NCBI GenBank assembly: GCA_034440615.1
Contig: JAOTOM010003817.1
Span: forward strand, 1 to 64,000
Length of the DNA stretch: 64,000 bases
Direction of reading: 5' to 3'
Source: Ashinkailepas kermadecensis
Taxonomy: Eukaryota > Arthropoda > Thecostraca > Neolepadidae
A program made the position numbers and the translations under genes. Below, piece after piece: positions 1 to 13,735 of this stretch; positions within the stretch are counted from its first letter, which is position 1, and every line of letters starts with the position of its first letter. A model generated the notes under the pieces. The model had not been told where the DNA came from. It did no database searches and was given only the letters and a program-made list of their open reading frames with translations.

Positions 1-530
1 TCGATTTGGAGAGTATCACATAGGGATCATCAATTCAGGTTGGACAAGTTGAGTGTGTAGGACAGTTAAGCGACAACAGTCCTTCAGTCAAAAGGGTTGT
101 TGATCAGTGGAATAGGCTGCCTGCTGATGTTGTTAGGAGTTCCTCATTGAATGTATTTAGCAGTAGGGTGGACAATTTTTTTCAGACAGGAAAATCTTGT
201 TTTTGAAGTTCTAATTTGTGGTGGATGGGTTGAGATTTATGCTAAGTAAGTGTGAACGGCACAGACCCCTTTAAGCAGGCATGGATGCAGTTTGAAAATT
301 ATTGGTAAGACATTCAACCACATGTGTTAAGAGTGATCAAGAGAATAGGGCTGGATAGCTAGGGTAGATAGGCATTGATAGGTGTATGGGATGTTGGTGG
401 ATGGTTTCTTTATGATGGTGATGGTGGGTCTTTTACCGGGCTTATGGTATCTTCCATTTACGTACTTAACTGGATGGGCTCTTGTGGCTCTTATTAAGAC
501 TAAACACTTTATGACTTTATGACTTTATGA
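1..530 (+). mobile_element. CR1-like non-LTR, 3' end only
   Basis: Bases 80-208 read as the C-terminus of ORF2, with VVDQWNRLPADVVRSSSLNV followed by a TGA, matching the conserved end of the CR1-like ORF2s elsewhere in the window. A 3'UTR of about 320 bp follows, ending with ggctcttattaagactaa and the 8-mer tail actttatg repeated three times (508-530). An 8-mer tail instead of poly(A) is a CR1-clade hallmark. The copy is cut by the window edge or 5'-truncated. Confidence 0.85.
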
Positions 531-2492
531 CACACTCACCACGCGTCATGTCACACTCACCACACGTCATGCCACACTCACCACAAGTCATGCCACACTC
601 ACCACACGTCATGCCACACTTTCACCACACGTCATGCCACACTCACCACAAGTCATGCCACACTCATCACACGTCATGAAACACTCATCACACGTCATGC
701 CACACCTATCACACGTCATGCCACACTCACCACGCATCATGTCACACTCACCACACGTCATGCCACACTCACCACGCGTCATGTCACACTCACCACACGT
801 CATGCCACACTCGCCACGCGTCATGTCACACTCACCACACGTCATGCCACACTCACCACACGTCATGCCACACACCACAAGTCATGCCCCACTCACCACA
901 CGTCATGCCACACTCACCACACGTCATGCCACACTCACCACAAGTCATGCCACACTCATCACACGTCATGAAACACTCATCACACGTCATGCCACACTTA
1001 TCACACGTCATGCCACACTCACCACGCGTCATGTCACACTCACCACACGTCATGCCACACTCACCACGCGTCATGTCACACTCACCACACGTCATGCCAC
1101 ACTCACCACAAGTCATGCCACACTCACCACAAGTCATGCCACACTCACCACAAGTCATGCCACACTCACCACACGTCATGCCACACTCACCACACGTCAT
1201 GCCACACTCACCACACGTCATGCCACACTCACCACACGTCATGCCACACTCATCACAAGTCATGCCACACTCACCACACGTCATGCCACACTCACCACAC
1301 GTCATGCCACACTCATCACACGTCATGCCACACTCATCACACGTCATGCCACACTCACCACACGTCATGCCACACTCACCACACGTCATGCCACACTCAT
1401 CACACGTCATGCCACACTCACCACACGTCATGCCACACTCATCACACGTCATGCCACACTCACCACACGTCATGCCACACTCATCACACGTCATGCCACA
1501 CTCACCACACGTCATGCCACACTCACCACACGTCATGCCACACTCACCACACGTCATGCCACACTCATCACACGTCATGCCACACTCATCACACGTCATG
1601 CCACACTCACCACACGTCATGCCACACTCACCACACGTCATGCCACACTCATCATACGTCATGCCACACTCACCACACGTCATGCCACACTCATCACACG
1701 TCATGCCACACTCACCACACGTCATGCCACACTCATCACACGTCATGCCACACTCACCACACGTCATGCCACACTCATCACACGTCATGCCACACTCACC
1801 ACACGTCATGCCACACTCACCACACGTCATGCCACACTCATCACACGTCATGCCACACTCACCACACGTCATGCCACACTCATCACACGTCATGCCACAC
1901 TCACCACACGTCATGCCACACTCATCACACGTCATGCCACACTCACCACACGTCATGCCACACTCATCACACGTCATGCCACACTCACCACACGTCATGC
2001 CACACTCATCACACGTCATGCCACACTCACCACACGTCATGCCACACTCATCACACGTCATGCCACACTTATCACACGTCATGCCACACTAACCCAAGTC
2101 ATGCCACACTCACCACAAGTCATGCCAACTCATCACACGTCATGCCACACTCACCACACGTCATGCCACACTCACCACAAGTCATGCCACATTTATCACA
2201 AGTCATGCCACACTCATCACACGTCATGCCACACTCACCACACGTCATGCCACACTCATCACACGTCATGCCACACTCATCACACGTCATGCCACACTCA
2301 TCACAAGTCATGCCACACTCATCACACGTCATGCCACATTCACCACAAGTCATGCCACACTCACCACACGTCATGCCACACTCATCACACGTCATGCCAC
2401 ACTCATCACAAGTCATGCCACACTCATCACACGTCATGCCACACTCATCACAAGTCATGCCACACTCACCACACGTCATGCCACACTCATGA
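531..2492 (+). repeat. 21-bp satellite array, about 90 copies
   Basis: Unit atgccacactcaccacacgt plus c. Variants are cac/cat at one position and cacg/caag or cgcg at another. From about 1380 to 2070 the caccaca and catcaca variants mostly alternate, giving a 42-bp higher-order unit. The period is divisible by three and the unit lacks stops in most frames, so five overlapping reading frames of 89-631 codons stay open; none is credible as a gene. Confidence 0.98.
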
Positions 2493-3975
2493 CGCCATAG
2501 TGAAGTCAAAGCGAATCGCCAATTATTAAACACCACTTGAGTCAAGTACGGGCCGTCAGGCCTGTTCCGTACTGTTCGCCATAAAGTGGTGTTATGACGT
2601 TTGACTAGACGAAGTTCCAGGCAGTGCATCATATTTTAGCATACATGACGTCATGTCGAGGAATGCAATGTGAATAAAGCAAGGCGAAGGAGGAAAACGT
2701 GCAAGCTGCAACATCCTTCGCAATGTCGCCAAGCGACGCTGGCGTGTATCCAGGTCCGGGTAATGTATCCAGGTCCGGGTAATGCACATGTCCGCGGTAG
2801 TTCGATCGGTGTGGCGCTATCCAAGGGCATGCACTGTGCAGTAATCGCGTCGGACCTAAATCACCCGGCGCCTCACACACCACCGGAACACTTACAACAC
2901 CGACACAGTTCGAGTGGCGACTGCGGGGCCGGCGTTCAGTGGCCGACAAGGGCGGATTACAGCCGGACGGCCGCGGGTTCGAGCCGCGCTGACAGCGCAG
3001 TATTCCGACCCTGCGCGCCTTCACCACGTGAGAGAGTGGTGACGCTTGGCAAAGTAGCTGAGGACGTCGCAAAATAGCTCATGCTTCCTATTCATATCGC
3101 TGTTTCAAGTGGTCGCAACCCAGCTAGTTCCCGATGTCAACAGGGGAAGACGGAGTAAGGTAAACGGTTGGGAGTGTGGGCTCCGTCACTACCAACTGGA
3201 GGATCCAGAGGGAGGGGCAAATAAGGAAAGCTACTACCAATTCTTCCAGCCAAAACAAAAGTGCGATTTAATTATCTCCAAATCATCCTGTAGCATGCTT
3301 AATTATAATGCATACTCCTTCGGCTGCCCCACACGCAAATCCGAGAACATATTTTGCATGCTGTTTTTCCTCATGTGGCCAAGTTTTCCCTTCAGCACTC
3401 ATATGCTGATCCGTCACTGCCAATACGCCAAACAGAACAGATTGTACACAGTACCTGTGACGGCAAGACCCGACTTCCCTTCTGAGTCCGACAGATTCCT
3501 TCGTCTTCAGCCGGACCTGATCAGCCAGGTCTGAAGCTGAACGTGAGTCATCAGGCCCCAATCCGGTGTCCACAATTTGCAGATTTGAGTGGAATTGGCA
3601 CACAACCAAGAATCATCCACTCCTACCTCACGATTTCATCAGTAATTTTCCACTCTCACTATCCTGCCCCTGCTTTCAATAGCAATAGCGATCAAGCTGA
3701 AAGCATCCAAGCATCAGAAAATGGCATACCGAAAAAGTGTCTTCCTGCGATTGCTTTTATGGTCCACTAGACCTTAGCTTACAATGCACAATGTGTTCTG
3801 AAATACCATATTCCACACTTTGCCCTTACTTTAACCTTCAACACGTCCACTATATTCTCAAGAATCCCTTCCAACACCCCAGCTCAAAACGGACTTTGTG
3901 GCGCCACACCGATCCTGCAGTCATGCCCCGGTACGGATATTCCCACCCGCTGTCACCACACTGACTCGTGACCGC
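2493..3975. other. No gene; short tRNA-like segment
   Basis: Mostly unique sequence with a 19-bp tandem gtatccaggtccgggtaat at 2745-2780. No convincing coding region. Confidence 0.5.
2935..3000 (+). repeat. Possible tRNA-derived (SINE-like) fragment
   Basis: Has tggccgacaagggcgg, similar to a Leu/Ser-type A box, and gggttcgagcc, a near-perfect B box 20 bases later. No full cloverleaf is formed, so it is at most a SINE head remnant. Confidence 0.3.
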
Positions 3976-3977
3976 CG

Positions 3978-4405
3978 CGACGGGAACGTCCACTCACCCC
4001 TGCAGCAGGTGACTGTGGGGGTGGTACGGCAGAGCTGTGGCCTCTGGTCGACGGGAACGTCTACTCGCCCCTGCAGCAGGTGACTGTGGGGGTGGTACGG
4101 CAGAGCTGTGGCCTCTGGTCGACGGGAACGTCCACTCGCCCCTGCAGCAGGTGACTGTGGGGGTGGTACGGCCGAGCTGTGGCCTCTGGTCGACGGGAAC
4201 GTCCACTCGCCCCCGCAGCAGGTGACTGCGGGGGTGGTACGGCCGAGCTGTGGCCTCTGGTCGACGGGAACGTCCACTCACCCCTGCAGCAGGTGACTGT
4301 GGGGGGTGGTACGGCCGAGCTGTGGCCTCTGGTCGACGGGAACGTCCACTCGCCCCTGCAGCAGGTGACTGTGGGGGTGGTACGGCCGAGCTGTGGCCTC
4401 TGGTC
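3978..4405 (+). repeat. 71-bp minisatellite
   Basis: Six copies of a 71-bp unit containing gaacgtccactcgcccctgc, agcaggtgactgtgggggtg and gagctgtggcctctggtcg. Point variants include one g insertion at about 4306. Confidence 0.97.
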
Positions 4406-4597
4406 GTCTTCGCCGCCCGGTCAGACGCTGCAGCGCCAACTCTAACCGCTGCAGCGTGTGGAAGCATCCCAGCCATCAGCAACAGCTCTCCTGAACAGGC
4501 GGGGAACAACGACAAAGTAACAACCAACAACAAAACAACTAGCGACAACGTTATAACAAAGGAAATTATTGGTGTCGGCGTAGATGTATTCAGCATA

Positions 4598-4663
4598 TAT
4601 ATACGAGATATATATACATATATCTATACGTATATATATATATATATATATATACACATACTC

Positions 4664-4740
<77 letters not shown>

Positions 4741-4750
4741 TATATATATA
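4598..4750 (+). repeat. (TA)n microsatellite
   Basis: About 150 bp of near-perfect TA dinucleotides with a few interruptions (acgagata, cacatactcg). Confidence 0.97.
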
Positions 4751-5470
4751 TGGATTTAAGGAGTGTGCATGTATAATTTCAATAGTTTCCTTATTGTCAA
4801 CGGCATAAGGTAGAGTTCATGTTGTTTGTTATTTGAGAAACGACGAGAGGGAGGGAGGAGAACTTTCCCGGTCCCCAAATGTATCACCCTTTTGTTTTAT
4901 TCGTCCTCTCCTCGTTCTATGACAAGAGGCTTCTGAAAGAGGAGAGGAAAATAAATGTATGAGAATGCATCGGACACAAATAACGTGATACGGATTGTCT
5001 GAAGCAACATCTCGATCTTCTTTCTGTTTCTGTTAGTAACTTGCAAGGACTAATTAAATGTGCACTAAATTAAATGTCGGCCAGTGTTATTGACCGGCAG
5101 ATTGCTTGAGCTATTGTTTGCGTGAATGAGAAAAGGTAGCCGTGACAGACATGCATCGACAAAATAACCGGTATTCATCTGCGCTTCCTCTGAACAGCTG
5201 CCTGTAAGCTGTGTGTAGCACATATGTTCCCACATTGTTTTATACCCGTTGCTGTAGATGAGACTCATTTCACTGGAACGTACACCGTGAATCATCCATC
5301 TTGCACGACTGGCAACATCGCCATGGGCGGTGATGTTGCCTGGCAGCCGTACTGTCTGGTCAGCATAGCGTCGCGGAGTGGTTCCAGGTGGAGAACTCCG
5401 CCACTACCTCACACGGTACTCACCTATACCTATTGCTACCTATACTTACTTGTTATCTGCATGCGGCACT
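4751..5470. other. No feature
   Basis: Unique AT-rich sequence; nothing recognised. Confidence 0.5.
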
Positions 5471-7185
<1,715 letters not shown>

Positions 7186-7189
7186 GGCA

Positions 7190-7425
7190 GATATCATAGC
7201 ATACCTTCAAGCAGTATTGTGATGGAACAGAGTGGGTAAGATTCCTTCTCCAATTACTGCAATATATTGATAGATATCCATGGAGATATTGCAAAAAAGG
7301 ACTGCAATCAAATGAAAAATTGTAGGGACGATTTTGCTATATGCTATGGATTTTAGACAAGGTACGCATGTTTTCAGGTTGATCTTTACATGGAATGCCA
7401 GGCATGTTGTGGAATTTTAATTAGC
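7190..7425 (+). repeat. Diverged direct repeat, copy 1
   Basis: Similar to 7598-7820: both contain accttcaagcagtattgtga-like, gcaatatattgatagat-like and ttacatggaatgccaggcat-like blocks in the same order. It is an old duplication or a paired repeat family. Confidence 0.7.
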
Positions 7426-7597
7426 TTACTTGCAGATATACATTGTGCATGAGTCTGCTACAAATGCAATCAATTATTAGTGTGTGTAAGGCGGACATGA
7501 TCAGCTACCTGCATGGGTAGGCTGACGTGATCAATAATATGTAGGTAGGTGTAGTTCAACATAATCAGTGATCAGCAGGTGTAGGCCAGTGTCATCC

Positions 7598-7820
7598 AAC
7601 ATCTTCAAGCAGCATTTTGATGATGCAAAGTGAGCAAGATGCCCTATGCAACTGCTGCCATATTTTATGATGTTGATGGAGGTATTGCGAAAAGGAATGA
7701 CTACCAAATGGAAAAATGAAGTGATTCATTAGCTAGAACTGCTATGGATGGAGGACAAGGATTATTGGCTTAATTTTTACATTGAATGTCAGGTATATTG
7801 TTGAATTTCACTGAGCTTTA
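7598..7820 (+). repeat. Diverged direct repeat, copy 2
   Basis: Second copy of the unit at 7190-7425 in the same orientation, about 70% similar by eye, with a few indels. Confidence 0.7.
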
Positions 7821-8152
7821 GAAAAGCATTACAAGTATACTACTGCTTGGGTTTCTGCAGTTTTGTGTTGCAAAATGTATGGCAGTCTGACATTATTGTG
7901 CTTTAAGGTATTCACGAGACAAATTTTGCATCCATTTTACCTGCTTGAAGCAAAGTGGTTGGGTTTGGCTAATGTCAGGTTTGGTTAGGTTTTTATCTTG
8001 ACTTTTTTAAAGAAAATGTTTTCTTAAAGAAAGCTTAGGCCATGTTACATTAGGTTTTTTTTCGAGGAACATTTGTTAGAGCAAAAATTGCTTGAATTTT
8101 CTGCACTTTTTGAATTATTTTTCCATGGGAGGCTAAGTTATGTTAGGTTAGG

Positions 8153-8568
8153 CCAGGAGGGTGCGCTCCAGCATTTTAGTCCAATAAAAAAGGGAGACGC
8201 TTGAGCCGACCAATCAGCGTTTGACGACCTCCGTCGATCGTGACAATGGCAAACAAACAAATTTTGTCTTTAGTGCGGCGAAACCGGTGACATTCACACA
8301 AATATCAAATTTTGTCCCCTGTTAATGGTGACATTGTGATAAAGTAGTATTAAAGATCAAGATTAAAGTAGCAAGAATGCCTTTGTAGAAAATTAGCACG
8401 AAAAATTGAACAATATATGAATAATAGCTTCCACAAGTTTTGCCCTGCGGCCTTTACTATTTCCCCGATCGGCGGAGGTCGTCAAACGCTGATTGGTCGG
8501 CTCAAGTTTATATAATTGGTGGTCGGCTCAAGCGTCTCCCTTTTTGGGAAGCGGAGCGCTCTACCTGG
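8153..8568. mobile_element. MITE-like element with about 80-bp terminal inverted repeats
   Basis: The left arm (8153-8240) contains agggagacgcttgagccgac and caatcagcgtttgacgacct. The right arm (8466-8568) is its reverse complement and carries an extra 25 bp or so that duplicates ttgagccgacca. The spacer of about 225 bp is AT-rich and non-coding. Length and structure fit a non-autonomous DNA transposon; no target-site duplication could be fixed. Confidence 0.8.
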
Positions 8569-9660
8569 TGTTTTATAGCCTTGGGTTAGGCTATTCTTCA
8601 CGTTTTCTTTTTTCTGCACGCATTATTTTTCTGCTATATTACCCATCTCCAAGCCCATTTTTGGTGTTATTTTGCCAGCCAACTGAAAAGTATGCATTTG
8701 CAGAGAAAATGAGTAGCCACATCATGTTGACCACATTCATGAAGATTGCGCTGAAAAAAGAAGTTCCAAGAATTTAAAAATTACCTTAGAGCACAACTTT
8801 GCCAAATGTCTTGCCATCTTCAGCATGCTGGTAGAAAATGCTAAAAAATGTAGATAGAAAATGTATTTGTTAGAAAATGTCTTCTGCTAGAAACTATAAT
8901 TTCTCTTCATTTAATGCTAATATGAAAGGGTTGTGGACATCCATGTTTCCAACAAAATGGATACTAACAAGTCACAGTTCCCATCTTTGTAAGATGTATA
9001 CTTCTATTTTGTGGGAGTTTTCACAAAAATGGAAGATAAAACCACCGTTTTTAAGCTAAACCTTGATGTGAAAAACCTCAATGTATACACTTTTGAAGAA
9101 AATACTGAGGTTCCAGCCTCCCTCCTCATCCTTAGGCGTGTTCACGCTTATCAAAATACTCGTACCCCTGTCTACCAGTGGTACATATACATAGAAATGT
9201 TCGTCGCAGCAAGCGGGGTCACTGGCAGAGATCAGCGGACTGTCTCGGCGTGCAGAATCCCTCGACAACGTCCTCATCGTGTCTGCGGTCGGGAGGCCGG
9301 TGAACATTGCTTCTGGCTTACTTGCAGTTGCATTTGTATACATCGGCACAAACAAGAATAATAGCGCAGTTTCCTACAATCTATTTTCCCCTGACGATCG
9401 GATGTGATCCAAGCTAAAACTGTCGCGATTCTTACGAACTGGCAGCGTCGCAAATTGAAGATATAATTGGCGGCAGTCAAGCATCGCTGACCTCTATATA
9501 TGTCACCTCACACATATCTTGAACAATCACAAATCCAGGCATTCTGAGGCGCTTCTTTGAATTAATGAAGCAATTTCGATTACAAAAATAGACGATTGCC
9601 ACCATTGTCTTTAAAATTAAAAATTGCTAGTGAAACCTGAAAAAAATACGGTCTGTGATA
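8569..9660. other. No feature
   Basis: AT-rich unique sequence; only short open frames. Confidence 0.5.
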
Positions 9661-9759
9661 AAGACATAAACACATAAAAGATCAGTGCAACTATGAGCCA
9701 CAAGGGCCCTTCTTGGTTGCACTTTGCACACTGAACCAGTTGCCCACCAAATCTGTCAA

Positions 9760-11415
9760 TCAACCCTCCCTGGAATACAGAAAAACAAGCCCCCTATTCT
9801 TATAATGATTGTCTATGCCGTTTGTAAAGATGTTCAGTGTGTTGCTACTGACAATTGTTCCTGGCAGCTGGTTCCAGTGTTCTACTACCCTGTTGGTGAA
9901 GAAAGACTGTCTTAACCTTGTCCTGCTGTGATTAACTTTAATTTTGAATTGATGGCCTCTAATTGCATCATTTCTGTTAAATTCAAACATTTCCCTGAGA
10001 TATCCCTGTTCCTGACCATGAACAAATTTAAAAACCTCGATGAGATCTCCTCTCAGCCTTCTATATCTAAGTGAAAACATATTCAATTTCTTCAATCTTT
10101 CCTCATATGCCAGGTTGCCTATACCATTAACCATTTTTGTTGCCCTCTTTTGTACTCTCTCTAAAAGCCAACAATCTTTCTCATAACTAGGGGACCAAGC
10201 TTGGACACAGTATTCCAAATGTGGCCTGACGTATGCACAGTAAAGCTTCCTGATGACCTCCTCACTTTTGTATGACACATTCCTCTGTATCGCCCCAAGC
10301 ATTCTTAGTGCCTTCTTCCTGGCTTCTTTGGTCTGTTCTGATGCCCCCAATTTTGTGTTCAAAATAACACCTAAGTCCTTCTCCTGCTGAGTCACAGATA
10401 GTACTTGGCCATCCATCAAGTATGGCGCCTTCATATGCTGCCTACCTACATGCATGACTTTGCACTTATCAAAATTAAACTTCATTTGCCATTTTTCGGA
10501 CCACTTCACAAGCTCGTCTAAGTCGTTCTGCAGCAAAACCTGCTCATTGTGCCCTGTTATTGCCCTAAAGATCTTCAAATCATCCGCAAATTTCAAAACC
10601 TTACTGCTTAGGCCACATTCAATGGTATTCACAAATTTAATGAACAACAGTGGCCCCAGTACCGACCCCTGAGGGACTCCACTAAGAACATTTTGCCATG
10701 ATGACTTTGTACCCTTAAGCATCACTCTCTGCTGTCTATGTGAAAGCCACAACTCAATCCATTTTAGGATGCTACCTGCAATGCCATGGACCTGAAGCTG
10801 CATCATTAACCGTTTATGGGGTACCTTGTCAAAGGCCTTACTAAAGTCAAGATATGCTACATCAACCTGATTTCCCTGATCAAATTGTTCTGTAGCAAAA
10901 TTTAAAAAGTCCAAGAGATTTGTGAGACACGATCGCCCTTTTCTAAACCCATGTTGAGTATCTTGAATCAATCTGTTTCCTTCCAGAAAACTAGCTATTC
11001 TATCTTTGATAATTGATTCGAGTACCTTGCAGACTAGGGATGTGAGGCTTACTGGCCTATAATTTTCAACTTTCCCTCTTTCTCTTTTCTTGAAAATAGG
11101 AACTACATTTGCCCTTTTCCAATCTGTTGGAATTTCATTTTGTGAAACTGATCTACAAAATATTATACAAAGTGGAATTGCCAGTTCCTTTTCAGCTTCC
11201 CGCAATACCCTAGCATAAATTCCATCAGGTCCTGCTGCCTTGTTTGGCTTTATTTTTCTGATATAATTGAAAACAACATCACTATCAATGAAATCAACAT
11301 TGTGTATCTGATCACCTGTCACTGAACTGTGGTTCACGGTTGGCAAATTTGTCACATCCTCCACTGTAAACACTGATTTAAACTGCTTGCTCAGCTCCTC
11401 AACCATCTCACCATC
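9760..11415 (-). pseudogene. CR1-like ORF2, complete reverse transcriptase domain
   Basis: About 550 codons open to the TGA at 9760. RT motifs in order are NKAAGPDGIYARVLREAEKE, VENYRPVSLTSLVCKVLE, QHGFRKGRSC, LDFSKAFDKVPHKRL (first catalytic Asp), SGVPQGSVLGPLLF, LKFADDLKIF (FADD catalytic pair), DLGVILNTKLG and the terminal VEHWNQLPGTIVSS. This is the CR1-type order and spacing. The domain looks catalytically complete but is separated from its endonuclease by the hAT insertion, so the copy cannot make full ORF2 protein. Confidence 0.92.
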
Positions 11416-12391
11416 CACTGGCGGATCCAGGGGGGCATTCCGGCCATGCCCCCCCAAAGCGCTTCAAAGGGGGGGCCATAGTGTCTTTTGGCCCCCCAAA
11501 CCAACAAAAGTAAACTGAATTAAAATGCAGTAACCTTTGCTGAGATAAAAAAAATAGCGTTCCGGGTGAAATAATCTCCAATTTTAAAGGTATTTTGTTA
11601 TAATTGTTTGGAAGCACAATATGGTAGGATAGTAGATTCTGACACATCGAGGGTTCTATGCTGTTGAAGTTCTGCTTACAGCAAGAGATGACGAAATCAG
11701 CAGTTTCCTTATTCCTTCGTCAGATAGGTTCATGAAGTTTGTTTAGCCAGTAACGGGCAAGCGGACCCAGTGAGCCAGATTTCGAAAGCGGAATTTGAAC
11801 AGGATGTTTTGTGCGAGTGACCAGTTGAGCCCAGTTGAGCAGCATGTTTCGTATGTTGGTGTTGGGGTTGCTAAGATGAAGAGACAGGCTACATTGACTG
11901 ATTTTTTTTCAAGAAGAATAGCAAGAGGAGGTACACTGGCGGATCCAGATTCTGACACACATCGAAGGTTCCATGCTGCTCAAGTTCTGCTTACAGCAAG
12001 AGTTGACAAAATCGGATCCGCCAGTGTGTATACGTGCACGAACGTTGACGTCGTACAAGACGTTGAACGTGAACGTGAACGTTTTGGTAAACAAGAACAA
12101 AAATCCGGTAACATAGAAATGGTGGAGGTAGGCTGGGGCCCCTACACAGGCAATTATGTTGTAAATTTGTTTTGTTTTTTTTTTTTTTTAATGGGCCCCT
12201 TTGCCAAATACTGGTCGAAATCCGGTGCTTTTAACCAAAAATAGTGGGAGAATAGGCACCCTCCAAATCCGTTCGACCCCTCCCCTAACGCAATTCCTAC
12301 GTACGCCACTGGGGGAGGGGGAGGGGAGGGGCTGACGCCGAAAACCGAAAGTTGGCCCTCCCCCCAAACCGGTGGGCTAGATCCGCCAGTG
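11416..12391. mobile_element. hAT-like DNA transposon remnant inserted in CR1-like ORF2
   Basis: 976 bp bounded by inverted ends cactggcggatcc and gatccgccagtg and by a perfect 8-bp target duplication tcaccatc (11408-11415 and 12392-12399). An 8-bp duplication with CA-starting inverted ends is diagnostic of hAT elements. The CR1-like copy at 29812-29840 shows the same site without insertion. Inside, on the + strand from 11875, MKRQATLTDFFSRR resembles the N-terminus of hAT transposases of the KRQ-L-FF type, but the frame is broken by the nested 93-bp element. Confidence 0.88.
11934..12026. mobile_element. 93-bp miniature with the same inverted ends, nested in the hAT remnant
   Basis: Bounded by cactggcggatccag and ggatccgccagtg. 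Its core (attctgacacacatcgaagg to agcaagagttgac) repeats sequence found outside it at 11636-11702. No matching 8-bp target duplication flanks it, so it may have arisen by rearrangement rather than transposition. Confidence 0.8.
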
Positions 12392-13190
12392 TCACCATCC
12401 CCACTCAATATAGTCCCATTTACTTCCAGTGGACCAATTGTGCTTGAAACTTTACTTAGCTTGGAGAAACTAAAGAACTTTTTACTGTCCCCATTACAGT
12501 TCCTAGGCAAATCCAATTCTTTTGCCCGCCTTGCTGCTCTGGTTTTCTGCTTCACAGCATCCCTAGCTTTTTGATACGACCTAAGATTTACGATATTTGA
12601 AGCTTCCTTAAATACTCTAAATGCATCTTTCTTAGCCTTAATTGATCTCCTCAAATCTGGTGTAAGCCATGCTGGCTTTCCAACCCTTCTTTTGCGCCTT
12701 TGCTTTTGGGGGACATGTCTAATCTGAATTTCCCTCAAGTAAGATTTGAACTTTTCCGACATTTCACAGGCATTTAAATCAAAGAATCCTTCTTCCCATT
12801 TTATGGCACTTAAAGCCTCTCTCATGCAGTCAAAGTCTGCCCTGTTAAAATTTGGAATCTTTGCCAAATTATCCTTGATTGTTCCTGTTACCTGTGCCTT
12901 GAATCTCACTATGTTATGGTCACTTCTTCCCAGAGTTTCTCCTACAGTCAAGTCTTGAACTAAATCACTTAAATCGGAGAAGACAAGGTCCAAGAATGAG
13001 CCCTGCCTGGTTGGTTCCGTTACAAACTGGTGTAAGAACAAGTCCTCTTCAAGGCATTTCCTAAACAGTTTACATGATGGGGAGCCAACACCAACATTTT
13101 CATATCCTTTTAGATTAAAGTCACCAAGAATAAGGCATTTCCTCTGAAAGTTTCTACTGATTTCCTCACAAATCACTTTATCGAGCTCCC
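12392..13190 (-). pseudogene. CR1-like ORF2, duplicated endonuclease end and linker
   Basis: Second copy of the endonuclease C-terminus (LILGDFNL, GRSDHNIVRF) continuing into the linker with KQRRKRRVGKPAWLTPDLRR and an Arg/Lys-rich region, to ILSGDGDT, where the hAT element interrupts the frame. The linker is open throughout. Confidence 0.9.
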
Positions 13191-13194
13191 TGTG

Positions 13195-13735
13195 AACGTC
13201 ACTCCCCTGCCCCTGTAGACGCCACTCCCCTGTCCCTGTAAACGCCACTCCCATACCCCTGTAAACGCCATTCCCATACCCCTGTAAACGCCACTCTCCT
13301 GCCCGTGTAAACGCCACTCCCCTGCCCCTGTGAACGCCACTCACCTGCCCCTGTAAACCCCACTCCCATACCCCTGTAAACGCCACTCCCTGACCCTGTA
13401 GACCCCACTCCCCTGCCCCTGTAAACGCCACTCCCCTGCTCCTGTGAGCGCCACTCCCCTGTGAACGCCACTCACTCCCCTGCACTTGCAAACTCCACTT
13501 CTCTGTCCCTGTAATCGTCACTCCCCTGCCCCTGTAAACGCCACTCCCCTGTCCATGTGAGCGCCACTCCCCTGAACCTGCAAACTCCACTCCTATGTCC
13601 CTGTAATCGTCACTCTCCTGCCCCTGTAAATGCCACTCCCCTGCCCCTGTGAACGCCACTCACTCCCCTGCACCTGTAAACTCCACTCCTCTGTCCCTGT
13701 AAACGCCACTCCCCTGCCCCCGTAAAAGCCACTTC
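13195..13735 (-). repeat. 21-23 bp minisatellite inside CR1-like ORF2
   Basis: About 24 degenerate copies around acgccactcccctgcccctg. It is flanked on both sides by about 310 bp of the same endonuclease sequence (12877-13190 and 13741-14055), each flank ending near ctttatcgagctcc. The array thus sits at the junction of an internal tandem duplication. Confidence 0.95.

Noticed and set aside
609..2632. Several reading frames of 89-631 codons, including Cys-rich GMTCGEC-type repeats
   Set aside because: Product of a 21-bp satellite without stops; frames are open on both strands at once and the flanks lack coding signals.
8130..8155. Arthropod telomeric TTAGG repeat
   Set aside because: Only one or two ttaggttagg units; far too short.
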